Source: Pseudomonadota bacterium (lineage in GTDB: Bacteria; Pseudomonadota; Gammaproteobacteria; Steroidobacterales; Steroidobacteraceae). Taken from it: a DNA stretch of 64,000 bases. The translations under genes were made by a program, and so were the position numbers. Of the stretch, positions 34,953 through 46,414 are shown piece after piece. The notes under the pieces were generated by a model. It had not been told where the DNA came from, did no database searches, and was given only the letters and a program-made list of their open reading frames with translations. The stretch's first letter is position 1; every line of letters begins with the position of its first letter. The stretch covers positions 15,202 through 79,201 of the forward strand of contig JADIZR010000017.1 of NCBI GenBank assembly GCA_016704655.1, given 5' to 3'.

Positions 34953-35688
34953 CACCCCGGCTGTCGGGGCCCAGCAGGTAGAGGAACGGCGCGAGCACGG
35001 CTTCGGGCCGCGCCAGTTTCGCGGCGTCCTCGGCTGGGTACGCCCTGGCACGCATCGGTGAGCGCACGGCGCCTGGATTGACGCTGTTCGAGCGGATCGG
35101 CGAATCCGTCGCCAGCTCGTCCGCCAGCACCTGCATCATTCCCTCGTTCGCAAACTTCGACACGGCGTACGCGCCCCAGTACGCGCGTCCCTTGATCGAC
35201 ACGCCGCTGGTCGTGAAGACGATCGAGGCGTCCGTCGACTTGCCCAGCAGCGGCAGCAGGACCTTCGTCAGGATGAAGGGCGCGTTGACGTTGACGTGCA
35301 TCACCTTGAGCCACGTCGGCACGTCGTAATGCGCGATCGGCGAGCGGTCGCCAAGGATCCCGCCCACGTGGGCGAGGCCGTCGAGCCGGCCGAACTCAGC
35401 GCCGATGGCCTCGGTGAGCGCGTCGTACGCCGTGGCGTCTGCCTTCTCGAAGTCGAGCGGTGCGATGGACGGCCGCGGGCCGCCATGCGCGACGATCGAG
35501 TCGTAGATGCTTTCCAGTTTCCTGACCGAGCGGCCGCTCAGGATTACGCGTGCGCCGAGTCGCGCACAGGCCTGGGCGAGTGCGCCGCCGATGCTGCCGC
35601 TCGCCCCGGTGACCAGGATGACCCGGTCGGCAAGCAGGTTTTCGGCCGGCGAGTAGTGGCGAAGTTCAGCGGAAGTGGGGGCGGGCAT
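34924..35688 (-). CDS. short-chain dehydrogenase/reductase (YciK-like)
   Basis: 254 residues. Rossmann motif 'VTGASGSIGGALAQACARLG' (about 26-45), 'HVGGILGDRSPIAHYD' in place of NNAG, catalytic Ser in 'TTSGVSIKGRAYWGAY' and YxxxK in 'YAVSKFANEGMM'. The N-terminal 'HYSPAENLLADRVILVTGA' and 'LDFEKADATAYDAL' match YciK. Substrate unknown. The ATG lies seven bases after a TGATTAG tract with no Shine-Dalgarno. Overlaps the pseudouridine-synthase homolog tail to tail. Confidence 0.9.
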   Translation of the reverse strand: MPAPTSAELRHYSPAENLLADRVILVTGASGSIGGALAQACARLGARVILSGRSVRKLESIYDSIVAHGGPRPSIAPLDFEKADATAYDALTEAIGAEFGRLDGLAHVGGILGDRSPIAHYDVPTWLKVMHVNVNAPFILTKVLLPLLGKSTDASIVFTTSGVSIKGRAYWGAYAVSKFANEGMMQVLADELATDSPIRSNSVNPGAVRSPMRARAYPAEDAAKLARPEAVLAPFLYLLGPDSRGVTGCRFDAQ

Positions 35689-35695
35689 GGTTGAG

Positions 35696-35744
35696 TGATT
35701 AGTGATTAGTGATTAGTGATTAGTGATTAGTGATTAGTGATTAG
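35696..35744. repeat. TGATTAG heptamer tandem repeat (7 exact copies)
   Basis: Seven exact units in a row. It sits immediately upstream of the minus-strand SDR start (35688), in the position of the leader and ribosome-binding site. Same unit as at 3996-4030. Confidence 0.97.
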
Positions 35745-35851
35745 TCCAGAGTTTCGACCAAGGCGACAATTTTGCGCGCGTACGAGCCGCGCCACCACGG
35801 CGAAATACCGCAGCGATCCCGGTGGAGTGCCGCACTGAAACGGGTCGTCCG

Positions 35852-37195
35852 TCATCGCTCGGTCGTCTCGTCCTGGTCCGCGATCGGCGTTGAATCATCG
35901 GCCGGCGGTGCGATTTCGGCGGGCCCGGGTTCCGCCGGTGCCTCGGCCATGACGGCACGCGCAAGCTTGTCGATCGGCGCAAGTTCCTCGATCTCCTTCG
36001 CGGGGCGCAGGCCAAGCTCCGTGAACTTGCGTGCGCCGGGCATCACCTGGCGCTCGAGCGAACCGACCGCCGCGTTGTAGGCCTCCACGCTCTGCCCCAG
36101 GGTCCGTCCCACTTTCGATATGTGCGCGGTGAAAGTGGCGAGCCGCTTGTACAAGTCCTCGCCGAGTTCCTGGATGTGCGCCGCGTTCTCCGCCAGCGCA
36201 TTCTGGCGCCAGCCATAGGCGACCGCCTTCAACAGCGCCACGAAGCTCGTCGGTGTCGCGATGATCACGTGCTGCCGGATGGCGTCTTCGAGCAGCGAAG
36301 GCATTTCAGCCACGGCCGCACTCAGGAACTGGTCACCCGGGATGAACAGCACGACGAAGTCGGGGCTCTGCTCGAACTGCGACCAGTAGGCTTTCTGCGA
36401 CAGTTGCCGCACGCGTTCCTGCACGGCCAGCGCATGGCGGCGCAAGGCGAAGTCGCGGTCCTCGTCGGTCGTGGCCTCCGCGGCCGTGAGGTAAGCATCG
36501 AGCGGCGTCTTGACGTCGACCACGATCTGCCGGCCGTCGGGCATGTTCACGACCATGTCGGGGCGCAGCAAGCCTTCCTCGCCCTGTACCTGGACCTGCT
36601 CGAAGAAGTCGCAGCGCTCGACCATGCCGGCCAGTTCGGCCAGTCGACGCAGGGTCATTTCACCCCATTGACCGCGCACCTCGGGCCGGCGCAGGGCCGT
36701 GACCAGGTTGCGGGTCTCGCGCTGCAGCGTGACCTGGCCGAGCGCAACGCTCTCGATCGAACTGCGTAGCGCGCCGAAACTCTCCGCGCGATCCTTTTCG
36801 ATACGGGCGATCTGTTCGTGCGTTTTCTGCAGCGCCTCGCGCACCGGTGCCAGCAGGGATTCGACGGCCTTCTCGCGTTCCGTGAGATTGCGTAGTGCAA
36901 CCTCCTGCTGCTGGCCGAGGGTCTGGCGCGCGAGTTGCACGAAAACCTCGTTGTTGCCGCGCAGCGCCTGGCCGGCCACCGAGTCGAAGCCGCTGCGCAG
37001 ACGCTGCAATGCCATGTCGAGCGCCTGCTCGCGTTCGGTGGCGACGTCCGCGGCCGACTTGAGCGACGCCTCGGCGGTCGCCAGGCGGACCTCGGCCTCG
37101 TGGGTACGTCGGCGCGCCACCAGCCAGCCGATGAGCAGGCCGAACGCGAGTCCGAGCGCCGCCAGAACGAAGGACTGGGGAGTGAGTTCGATCAT
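35852..37195 (-). CDS. rmuC: RmuC-type DNA recombination protein
   Basis: 447 residues. An N-terminal membrane helix (about 8-27), a coiled coil (about 30-130), and the RmuC nuclease-like core: 'VTALRRPEVRGQWGEMTLRR', 'GLLRPDMVVNMPDGRQIVVD', 'VKTPLDAYL', 'DFVVLFIPGDQFLSAA', 'VIIATPTSFVALLKAVAYGW'. The 'D...D.K' set fits a PD-(D/E)XK fold. RmuC limits inversions at short inverted repeats. Its ATG overlaps the stop of the upstream phosphatase gene (ATGA). Confidence 0.95.
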   Translation of the reverse strand: MIELTPQSFVLAALGLAFGLLIGWLVARRRTHEAEVRLATAEASLKSAADVATEREQALDMALQRLRSGFDSVAGQALRGNNEVFVQLARQTLGQQQEVALRNLTEREKAVESLLAPVREALQKTHEQIARIEKDRAESFGALRSSIESVALGQVTLQRETRNLVTALRRPEVRGQWGEMTLRRLAELAGMVERCDFFEQVQVQGEEGLLRPDMVVNMPDGRQIVVDVKTPLDAYLTAAEATTDEDRDFALRRHALAVQERVRQLSQKAYWSQFEQSPDFVVLFIPGDQFLSAAVAEMPSLLEDAIRQHVIIATPTSFVALLKAVAYGWRQNALAENAAHIQELGEDLYKRLATFTAHISKVGRTLGQSVEAYNAAVGSLERQVMPGARKFTELGLRPAKEIEELAPIDKLARAVMAEAPAEPGPAEIAPPADDSTPIADQDETTER

Positions 37196-37875
37196 GAAGC
37201 GGCCATGGCATCGAGGTGCCGCAGCGTGAGCCAGTCCATCACGTCCTCGGGTCGCTCGATGATGCCGTCGGCGTTCCAGGTTTCCGGATGATCGTGTTCG
37301 GCGAGGTAGCCGTAGGCTGCGACCACGGTCTGCATTCCCGCGGCCCGCCCCGCAACGATGTCACGCTCGGCGTCACCGACGTACACGCAATGATCCGGCG
37401 ACACCCCGGTTACCGCCGCCGCGTGCAGCAGGGGCAGCGGGTGGGGCTTGCGTTCGTTCACGGTGTCACCGCTGACCACGCAACACGCGCGCCCACTGAG
37501 GCCGAGCTGTTCCAGCAGCGGGTCGGTGAGCCAGCCCGGCTTGTTCGTCACGATGCCCCAGGGCAGATCCTCGGCCTCGAAGTCAGCCAGCACCTGCTCG
37601 AAGCCCGCGAACAGTCGGGTGCCTGCCGCCAGGTTATCGGCATAGATGGCGAGGAACCGCTGACGTAGTCGTTCGAACTCGTCGGCCTGTGCCACTGGGA
37701 AACCCACCGTGATCAGGCGCACCGCGCCGTGCGATACAGACGAGCGCAGGGTTGTGAACGGCAGCGGCTCGAGGCCTTCTTCCTGCCGCAGCAGGTTGAG
37801 CGCGCCAATCATGTCCGGCGCCGTGTCGAGCAGCGTGCCGTCCAGGTCGAAAAGAATGGCGTGGGCGCGGGTCAT
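37192..37875 (-). CDS. mupP: HAD-IA phosphatase, probable MupP (N-acetylmuramate 6-phosphate) or Gph
   Basis: 227 residues. HAD motif I 'ILFDLDGTLLDTAPDM' (about 7-22), motif II 'VTNKPG', motif III Lys in 'ERKPHPLPLLHAA', motif IV 'VYVGDAERDIVAGRAAGM', then 'YGYLAEHDHPETWNADGIIE'. The position next to ubiG and the 'YGY..ED.P..W.AD' region agree with Pseudomonas MupP of the cell-wall recycling pathway; many annotations would say phosphoglycolate phosphatase. Both ends overlap neighbours by four bases. Confidence 0.8.
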   Translation of the reverse strand: MTRAHAILFDLDGTLLDTAPDMIGALNLLRQEEGLEPLPFTTLRSSVSHGAVRLITVGFPVAQADEFERLRQRFLAIYADNLAAGTRLFAGFEQVLADFEAEDLPWGIVTNKPGWLTDPLLEQLGLSGRACCVVSGDTVNERKPHPLPLLHAAAVTGVSPDHCVYVGDAERDIVAGRAAGMQTVVAAYGYLAEHDHPETWNADGIIERPEDVMDWLTLRHLDAMAAS

Positions 37876-38615
37876 GCGGCCGCTGTCGGCTGTTCGCGCC
37901 GCAGGTGCACGAGGTAGTTGACGCTCGCGTCCGTCGTCAGCCGTGCCTGGTGCGTGAACGGATCGTAATCGAGCCCGGCAATGTCGGTCACGGCGAGGCC
38001 GGCTGCGCGCGACCATTGCTTGAGCTCGGACGGGCGGATGAACTTTTCGTAGGTGTGCGTGCCGGTCGGCAGCAACCGCAACACGTACTCGGCGCCCAGG
38101 ATCGCCAGTGCATAGGCCTTCATCGTCCGGTTCAGCGTCGACACGAACACGTGGCCGTCCGGTTGCACCAGGCGTCCGAGCGCAGCGATGACCGACGTGG
38201 GATCGGGCACGTGCTCGAGCATTTCCATGCACGTGACGACGTCGTATTCGCCGGGATGAGCAGCGGCATGCGCTTCTGCCGCTTCCAGCACGTAGTTCAC
38301 CGCGACGCCGGCTTCGAGCGCATGCAGCTTCGCCACCTGCAGGAGGTCGTCGGCCAGGTCGAGACCCGTGACCAGCGCGCCCTTGCGCGCCATCGCTTCG
38401 GCCAGCAGCCCGCCGCCGCAGCCGACGTCGAGCACCTTGAGCCCGGCAAGGCTTCCCGCGCGCTCGACGTACTGCAGGCGCACCGGGTTCAGGTCGTGCA
38501 GCGGGCGCATTTCGCCCTGCGGATCCCACCAGCGGCTGGCGGCCGCCTCGAAGCGGGCGATTTCCGCGGGGTCGACGTTGCGATGTTCGTTCATGTGTCC
38601 CGGGGTCGCCGACAT
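37872..38615 (-). CDS. ubiG: ubiquinone biosynthesis O-methyltransferase
   Basis: 247 residues. Performs both O-methylations of ubiquinone synthesis. 'NVDPAEIARFEAAASRWWDP' is the UbiG N terminus; SAM motif I 'LKVLDVGCGGGLLAEAMAR' (about 59-77), 'DVVTCMEMLEHVPDP', 'FVSTLNRTMKAYALAILGAE', and 'GTHTYEKFIRPSEL'. ATG 38615 overlaps the mtaD stop; the ATG at 38594 ('MNEHRNVD') also fits the family start. Confidence 0.95.
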   Translation of the reverse strand: MSATPGHMNEHRNVDPAEIARFEAAASRWWDPQGEMRPLHDLNPVRLQYVERAGSLAGLKVLDVGCGGGLLAEAMARKGALVTGLDLADDLLQVAKLHALEAGVAVNYVLEAAEAHAAAHPGEYDVVTCMEMLEHVPDPTSVIAALGRLVQPDGHVFVSTLNRTMKAYALAILGAEYVLRLLPTGTHTYEKFIRPSELKQWSRAAGLAVTDIAGLDYDPFTHQARLTTDASVNYLVHLRREQPTAAA

Positions 38616-39949
38616 CAGTCTTTACTCCCGCCGTGCGCCGCATCGATGCGGGCACGCCACGCTTCGGCCCGTTCGAGCACGGATTCTTCATCGATGTAAC
38701 GCAACGAACCTGCGGCAAACACGCGGCGGCCCGCCACCCAGGTGTCGGTGACCTGCCGCGAACTGCAGGCATAGACCAGCGCGGCCTCGACGTCGTGCAC
38801 GGGCCAGCTGCCCGCTGTGCGCAGATTGATGCAGCAGAGGTCCGCCCACTTGCCCGCCACGAGGCTGCCCGTGCTGTCGCCGAGTCCGAGCACGCGCGCG
38901 CCTTCGAGCGTTGCCATGCGCAGCAGGTCGCGAGCGACCAGCGCACCGGGCCGCGCGCTGACGCCAGCCGCGAGCAGTCCGGCCGTGCGCATTTCTGAAA
39001 TTACGTCGAGGTCGTTGTTCGATGCGGCTCCGTCCGTGCCGAGTGCCACCCGTACGCCGCGACCGAGCAGATCTGCGGCAGGGCAGACCCCGCTGCCAAG
39101 CTTGAGGTTCGATTCGGGGCAGTGCACGACGGCGGCGCCACAGGCCGCCAGCGCCTCGATGTCCGCCGGCGATAAACAGGTGCCATGCACCGCAACCAGC
39201 AACGGACTGGCGAACCCGAGTCGCAGCAGCCGGTCCAGCGGCCGCGCACCGTGGCGAGCCAGGCTCTCCGCCATTTCCCACGTCGACTCGTGCACGGGCA
39301 GGGCCACCGGAATCTCGAGTTCGTCGGCGAGCCGTCGTACCCGGGCCAGCGTGGAGTCGTCCAGGGCATGCGAAGGCTCGAGTGCGAAGTGCGTGGCCAC
39401 CAGCGCGTCGCCGCGATAATCGTCCCGCAACGCCATGCCTTTTTCGATGTATTCGTTCGGGTCCGCCGCCCAGCGCGAAGCGGCCTGTTCCACCACGAGT
39501 CCGACGCTGACCCGCATGTGTGCGTCGGCGGCGGCACGTGCAACCACCTCTGGCCAGAGCTGCATGTCGGCAAAGCAGGTAACGCCGCCGCGCAGCATCT
39601 CGGCGATGGCCAGTTCCGTTCCGTCGCGAACGTATTCGGGATCGACCCAGCGCCGTTCGATCGGTGCGATTGCGTCCTGCAGCCACGGCGCCAGCGCCAG
39701 GTTTTCGGCCCGGCCGCGCAGCAACGTCATGGCCGCATGCGTGTGCGCATTGACCAGTCCCGGCAGGATCGCGTGCTGCGGACGTTCGACAAGCTCGGCC
39801 GGCGTGTAGGTGGCGAGCGCTGCAGCAGTGGGCAGCACGGCGACGATCCGTCCATCGCGCATCGCCACCGCATGGTCGGCGAGCACGGTGCCGTCGGGTT
39901 CGACGGGCAGCACCCAGCGGGCGCAAACGAGCGTGTCTACCGGCTCCAT
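38615..39949 (-). CDS. mtaD: MtaD-type amidohydrolase (5'-methylthioadenosine/S-adenosylhomocysteine deaminase)
   Basis: 444 residues of the TRZ/ATZ amidohydrolase group. Zinc ligands: 'LVNAHTHAAMTLLRG' (about 65-79), a His-Glu in 'ALPVHESTWEMAE', 'VAVHGTCL', and the Asp in 'ALGTDGAASNNDLDVISEM'. 'GGVTCFADM' and 'GKWADLCCINL' are family text. Deaminates MTA or SAH-type nucleosides. The mtaD-ubiG-mupP order is conserved in pseudomonads and relatives. First gene of a four-gene minus-strand operon ending with rmuC. Confidence 0.93.
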   Translation of the reverse strand: MEPVDTLVCARWVLPVEPDGTVLADHAVAMRDGRIVAVLPTAAALATYTPAELVERPQHAILPGLVNAHTHAAMTLLRGRAENLALAPWLQDAIAPIERRWVDPEYVRDGTELAIAEMLRGGVTCFADMQLWPEVVARAAADAHMRVSVGLVVEQAASRWAADPNEYIEKGMALRDDYRGDALVATHFALEPSHALDDSTLARVRRLADELEIPVALPVHESTWEMAESLARHGARPLDRLLRLGFASPLLVAVHGTCLSPADIEALAACGAAVVHCPESNLKLGSGVCPAADLLGRGVRVALGTDGAASNNDLDVISEMRTAGLLAAGVSARPGALVARDLLRMATLEGARVLGLGDSTGSLVAGKWADLCCINLRTAGSWPVHDVEAALVYACSSRQVTDTWVAGRRVFAAGSLRYIDEESVLERAEAWRARIDAAHGGSKD

Positions 39950-40086
39950 TCAGGGTCTCGCGGATCGGGGCTGGCAGTATACCGGGCGCAGCCCCGGCAT
40001 GACCTACGGCGACAGTCCCCGGCAGGCGTCCAGCGGCCTCGTCGTGGTATCATTTCGGATCATTTTGGTTGGGTAAAACGGATTCC

Positions 40087-42699
<2,613 letters not shown>

Positions 42700-42720
42700 T
42701 CCCATGCCCTGCTGCACGTC

Positions 42721-42747
42721 ACGCGGCAGCATAAGCAAATGCCGCGT
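42721..42747 (+). terminator. hairpin between gyrA and serC (no T run)
   Basis: Perfect 8-bp stem ACGCGGCA/TGCCGCGT with an 11-base loop, 22 bases after the gyrA stop. No T tract follows, so it may slow or process the transcript rather than end it. Confidence 0.4.
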
Positions 42748-42814
42748 TGACGGGCTCCGCGAGGATCGCGCCTGTTAAACTGCAGTGCGAAAAGACCCTG
42801 TGGAGCGTTCCGTC

Positions 42815-43897
42815 ATGACCCGCGTGTTCAATTTCAGCGCCGGCCCCGCCGCGCTGCCCGTCGAAGTGCTCGAACAGCTCCGCGACGAGATGCTCGACTG
42901 GCACGGGCACGGCATGTCGGTCATGGAGATGAGCCACCGGGGCAAGGCCTACGTCGGCATTGCCCAGCAGGCCGAAGCCGACCTGCGCGAGTTGATGGCC
43001 GTCCCGGCCAACTACAAAGTGCTGTTCCTGCAGGGCGGGGCCACGGCCCAGTTCGCCGCGATCCCGCTCAACCTCACGGCTCCGGGCGCTGTCGTCGACT
43101 ACGTCAACACGGGCACCTGGTCGACGAAGGCCATCGCCGAGGCGAAGCGCTACTGCAAGGTGAATGTGGTGGCCGATGGGTCGGCAACGAAATTCACGAC
43201 GGTGCCGGCCGAGGCCGGCTGGACGCGTTCGCCCGAGGCGGCGTACCTGCACTACACGCCGAACGAGACCATTCACGGCGTCGAGTTCCCGTTCGTGCCC
43301 GACGCTCGCGACATCCCGCTGGTGGCGGACCTGTCATCCACGATCCTGTCGCGCCCGATCGACGTCAGCCGGTTCGGCGTGATCTATGCCGGCGCGCAGA
43401 AGAACATCGGCCCGGCCGGCCTGGTGGTGGTCATCGTGCGTGAAGACCTGCTCGGCAGGGCGCGGCCCGACACACCCACCGTGTTCGACTGGAAGGCGAT
43501 GGCCGCCGATGGCTCGATGCTCAACACGCCAGCGACCTATTCGTGGTACGTGGCCGGTCTCGTGTTCCAGTGGATCAAGCGCCAGGGCGGCCTCGAGGCC
43601 ATGGGTCGACTCAACCAGGCCAAGGCTCGCAAGCTGTACGACGCAATCGATTCATCGGGCTTCTACCGCAACCCGGTCGCGGTCGAGTGCCGCTCGTGGA
43701 TGAACGTGCCTTTCACGTTGCCGGACGCTGCGCTGGACAAGCCGTTCGCGGAAGGCGCGAAGCAGGCAGGCCTGGTCGCGCTCGAAGGCCATCGCTCCGT
43801 GGGTGGCATGCGCGCGAGCATTTACAACGCGATGCCGATGGCGGGCGTGGATGCGCTCGTAGCGTACATGCGTGAGTTCCAGCGGACGAGGGGATAG
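42815..43897 (+). CDS. serC: phosphoserine aminotransferase
   Basis: 360 residues from ATG 42815 (TGGAG upstream). PLP enzyme converting 3-phosphohydroxypyruvate to phosphoserine; also serves pyridoxal phosphate synthesis. 'RVFNFSAGPAALPVEVLEQL' at the N terminus, 'LFLQGGATAQFAAIPLNL', 'HYTPNETIHGVEF', PLP lysine in 'YAGAQKNIGPAG', 'YSWYVAGLVFQWIKRQGG', 'GHRSVGGMRASIYNAMP'. serA, the preceding enzyme of the path, follows after a G/C-rich tract. Confidence 0.97.
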   Translation: MTRVFNFSAGPAALPVEVLEQLRDEMLDWHGHGMSVMEMSHRGKAYVGIAQQAEADLRELMAVPANYKVLFLQGGATAQFAAIPLNLTAPGAVVDYVNTGTWSTKAIAEAKRYCKVNVVADGSATKFTTVPAEAGWTRSPEAAYLHYTPNETIHGVEFPFVPDARDIPLVADLSSTILSRPIDVSRFGVIYAGAQKNIGPAGLVVVIVREDLLGRARPDTPTVFDWKAMAADGSMLNTPATYSWYVAGLVFQWIKRQGGLEAMGRLNQAKARKLYDAIDSSGFYRNPVAVECRSWMNVPFTLPDAALDKPFAEGAKQAGLVALEGHRSVGGMRASIYNAMPMAGVDALVAYMREFQRTRG

Positions 43898-43899
43898 GA

Positions 43900-44086
<187 letters not shown>

Positions 44087-45250
44087 ATGTACAAAATCCA
44101 GACCCTCAACAACATCTCCCTGCGCGGCCTCGAGCGCCTGCCCCGCGATCGCTACGAAGTCGCGTCGGAACTGGTGCGGCCCGACGCGTTGCTCGTGCGC
44201 TCGGCCGACGTGCACGCGATCGAGATTCCGGCGAGCGTGCTGGCTGTGGCCAGGGCGGGTGCGGGCACCAACAACATCCCCGTCGCGAAGCTGAGCCAGC
44301 GCGGCATCCCGGTCTTCAATGCGCCGGGCGCCAACGCCAACGCGGTCAAGGAGCTCGTGCTCGCCGGGCTGTTCCTGGCGGCCCGCAACATCTGCCAGGC
44401 CTGGGATTACGTGCGCAAGCTGGAAGGCGACGATCACGCGCTCGAAGCGGCGATGGAGCAGGGCAAGAAGAAATTCGTCGGCTATGAACTGCCGGGGCGC
44501 ACGCTCGGCGTGGTGGGGCTGGGCGCCATCGGCGTCGAGGTCGCGAACGCTGCGCTGCATCTCGGCATGAAGGTGATGGGGTACGACCCGCAGATCACCG
44601 TGCAGCGCGCATGGCAGCTGTCGTCGGGCGTCGAACAGGCGCTCAGCCTGGACGACCTGTTCGCCCGCAGTGACGCCGTCACGGTGCACGTGCCGCTCAA
44701 CGACCACACGCGTGGTCTCGTCAATGCGTCGCGCATCAGCCTCATGCGCAAGGGCAGCGCGGTGCTCAATTTCGCCCGCGGGCAGATCGTCGACGAAGCG
44801 GCCGTGCTGGCCGGCCTCGACAATGGCCAGTTGAGCGCCTACGTCTGCGACTTTCCGACGAATGCCGTGCGCGCGCACGCGAGGGTGGTGGCGCTGCCGC
44901 ACCTCGGCGCATCGACGGGCGAGGCCGAGGAGAACTGCGCGATCATGGCGGCGGAAACGCTGCGCGAGTTCCTCGAAAACGGCAACGTGCGCTATTCGGT
45001 CAACTTTCCCGAAGCTGTGCTGCCGCGGGCCGGCGTCAGCCGCCTGGCCATCGCCAACGCGAACGTGCCCAACATGGTCGGCCAGATCTCGACCTGCCTC
45101 GCGGAGGCCCGGCTCAACATCGCCGACCTGCTCAACAAGTCGCGCGGCGACGTCGCCTACACGCTGCTCGACACGGACGCCCCGATCGCGCCGGAAGTTG
45201 TGGTTAAACTGCGTGCCATTCCCGGCGTCCTGAGCGCCCGACTGATCTGA
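44087..45250 (+). CDS. serA: D-3-phosphoglycerate dehydrogenase
   Basis: 387 residues. First enzyme of serine synthesis. Substrate-binding part with 'VARAGAGTNNIPV' (about 58-70), NAD motif 'LGVVGLGAIGVEVANAAL' (about 140-157), catalytic Arg in 'LNFARGQIVDEAAV', Glu in 'HLGASTGEAEENCA' region, and a C-terminal ACT domain (about 315-387, 'VGQISTCLAEARLNIADLLN') for serine feedback. Short subtype compared with the 410-residue E. coli form; the usual catalytic His before the ACT linker lies in 'VVALPHLGAS'. The ATG has no Shine-Dalgarno; pyrimidines fill the leader. Confidence 0.93.
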   Translation: MYKIQTLNNISLRGLERLPRDRYEVASELVRPDALLVRSADVHAIEIPASVLAVARAGAGTNNIPVAKLSQRGIPVFNAPGANANAVKELVLAGLFLAARNICQAWDYVRKLEGDDHALEAAMEQGKKKFVGYELPGRTLGVVGLGAIGVEVANAALHLGMKVMGYDPQITVQRAWQLSSGVEQALSLDDLFARSDAVTVHVPLNDHTRGLVNASRISLMRKGSAVLNFARGQIVDEAAVLAGLDNGQLSAYVCDFPTNAVRAHARVVALPHLGASTGEAEENCAIMAAETLREFLENGNVRYSVNFPEAVLPRAGVSRLAIANANVPNMVGQISTCLAEARLNIADLLNKSRGDVAYTLLDTDAPIAPEVVVKLRAIPGVLSARLI

Positions 45251-45267
45251 TCGAGCCGACCCGAGCC

Positions 45268-46413
45268 ATGGCCAAGACCAAGACCAAGCGACCCCGGACT
45301 CTGACCGCACCCCCTGCCCTCAAAGTGCCGCTCGAACAGATACGCGAGCGCATCGACAGCGTCGATTCGCAGCTGCACGCGCTGATCAACGAGCGTGCAC
45401 GGCTCGCGCAGCAGGTGGGCGTGTCCAAGCACGCGGCCGGCCACACCGTCGATTTCTACCGCCCGGAACGCGAATCGCAGGTGCTGCGACTCGCCCTGCA
45501 GCGCAACCAGGAAGAGGGCGCGCCCCTGCGGGACGAAGAGGTGCTGCGGCTGTTCCGCGAGATCATGTCCGCATGCCTCGCGCAGCAGAACGCGCTCAAG
45601 ATCGGTTACCTCGGGCCGGAGGGCACGTTTACGCAGCAGGCGGTGCTCAAGTATTTCGGCCACTCGGTGCGGCCGCTGCCTCTGGCGTCGGTCGAGGAAG
45701 TCTTCCACGAGGTGGAATCGGGCGCTGCCGACTTCGGCGTCGTCCCGATCGAGAACTCGACCGAAGGCACCGTCAACAACACGCTCGACATGTTCCTGAC
45801 CTCGCCGCTCAAGATCATCGGCGAGGTGGAACTGCGCATCCACCAGAACCTGATGGGTCGCATGACGATGCTCGGTGACGTCCGTCGGGTGTGCGGTCAC
45901 CCGCAGTCGCTGGCGCAATGCCGCGGCTGGCTGCAGGAGCACATGCCCACGGTCGAGCGCGTCACCGCCAGCAGCAATGCCGAAGGCGCGCGCCGCGCGC
46001 GTGACGAAGACGGCACGGCGGCGATTGCCGGCGCGGCGGCGGCCGAAGTGTACGGCCTGAACCTGCTCGTGCCGGAGGTCGAAGACCACCCCGACAACAC
46101 GACGCGCTTCCTCGTGATCGGTCGCAAGGCCGTGAGGCCCGGCGAGGCCGACAAGACCACGCTGCTCGTCTCGGCGGCAAAGACCGATGCGCCCGGCGCG
46201 TTGTATCGGCTGCTCGAGCCCCTGGCGCAGCACGGCATCAGCCTGACGCGCATCGAATCGCGCCCGTCCCGCAAGAAAAAATGGGACTACGTGTTCTTCA
46301 TCGACCTGGAGGGCCATGCCGAGCGCGAGCCGCTGGCGACGGCGCTTGCCGAACTCAAACGTCGCGCGTCGCTGTATCGCGTCGTCGGCGCCTATCCGAA
46401 GGCGATTCTCTGA
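45268..46413 (+). CDS. pheA: bifunctional chorismate mutase / prephenate dehydratase
   Basis: 381 residues. N-terminal AroQ mutase (about 20-105: 'IRERIDSVDSQLHALINERA', 'FYRPERESQVL'), prephenate dehydratase (about 112-285: 'IGYLGPEGTFTQQAVLKYFG', 'FGVVPIENSTEGTVNNTLDM', and the catalytic Thr region 'DNTTRFLVIG'), then an ACT domain with the phenylalanine-binding 'GALYRLLEPLAQHGISLTRI' and 'ESRPSRKKKWDYVFF'. Leads chorismate to phenylpyruvate. aroA starts two bases after the stop. Confidence 0.97.
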   Translation: MAKTKTKRPRTLTAPPALKVPLEQIRERIDSVDSQLHALINERARLAQQVGVSKHAAGHTVDFYRPERESQVLRLALQRNQEEGAPLRDEEVLRLFREIMSACLAQQNALKIGYLGPEGTFTQQAVLKYFGHSVRPLPLASVEEVFHEVESGAADFGVVPIENSTEGTVNNTLDMFLTSPLKIIGEVELRIHQNLMGRMTMLGDVRRVCGHPQSLAQCRGWLQEHMPTVERVTASSNAEGARRARDEDGTAAIAGAAAAEVYGLNLLVPEVEDHPDNTTRFLVIGRKAVRPGEADKTTLLVSAAKTDAPGALYRLLEPLAQHGISLTRIESRPSRKKKWDYVFFIDLEGHAEREPLATALAELKRRASLYRVVGAYPKAIL

Positions 46414-46414
46414 G

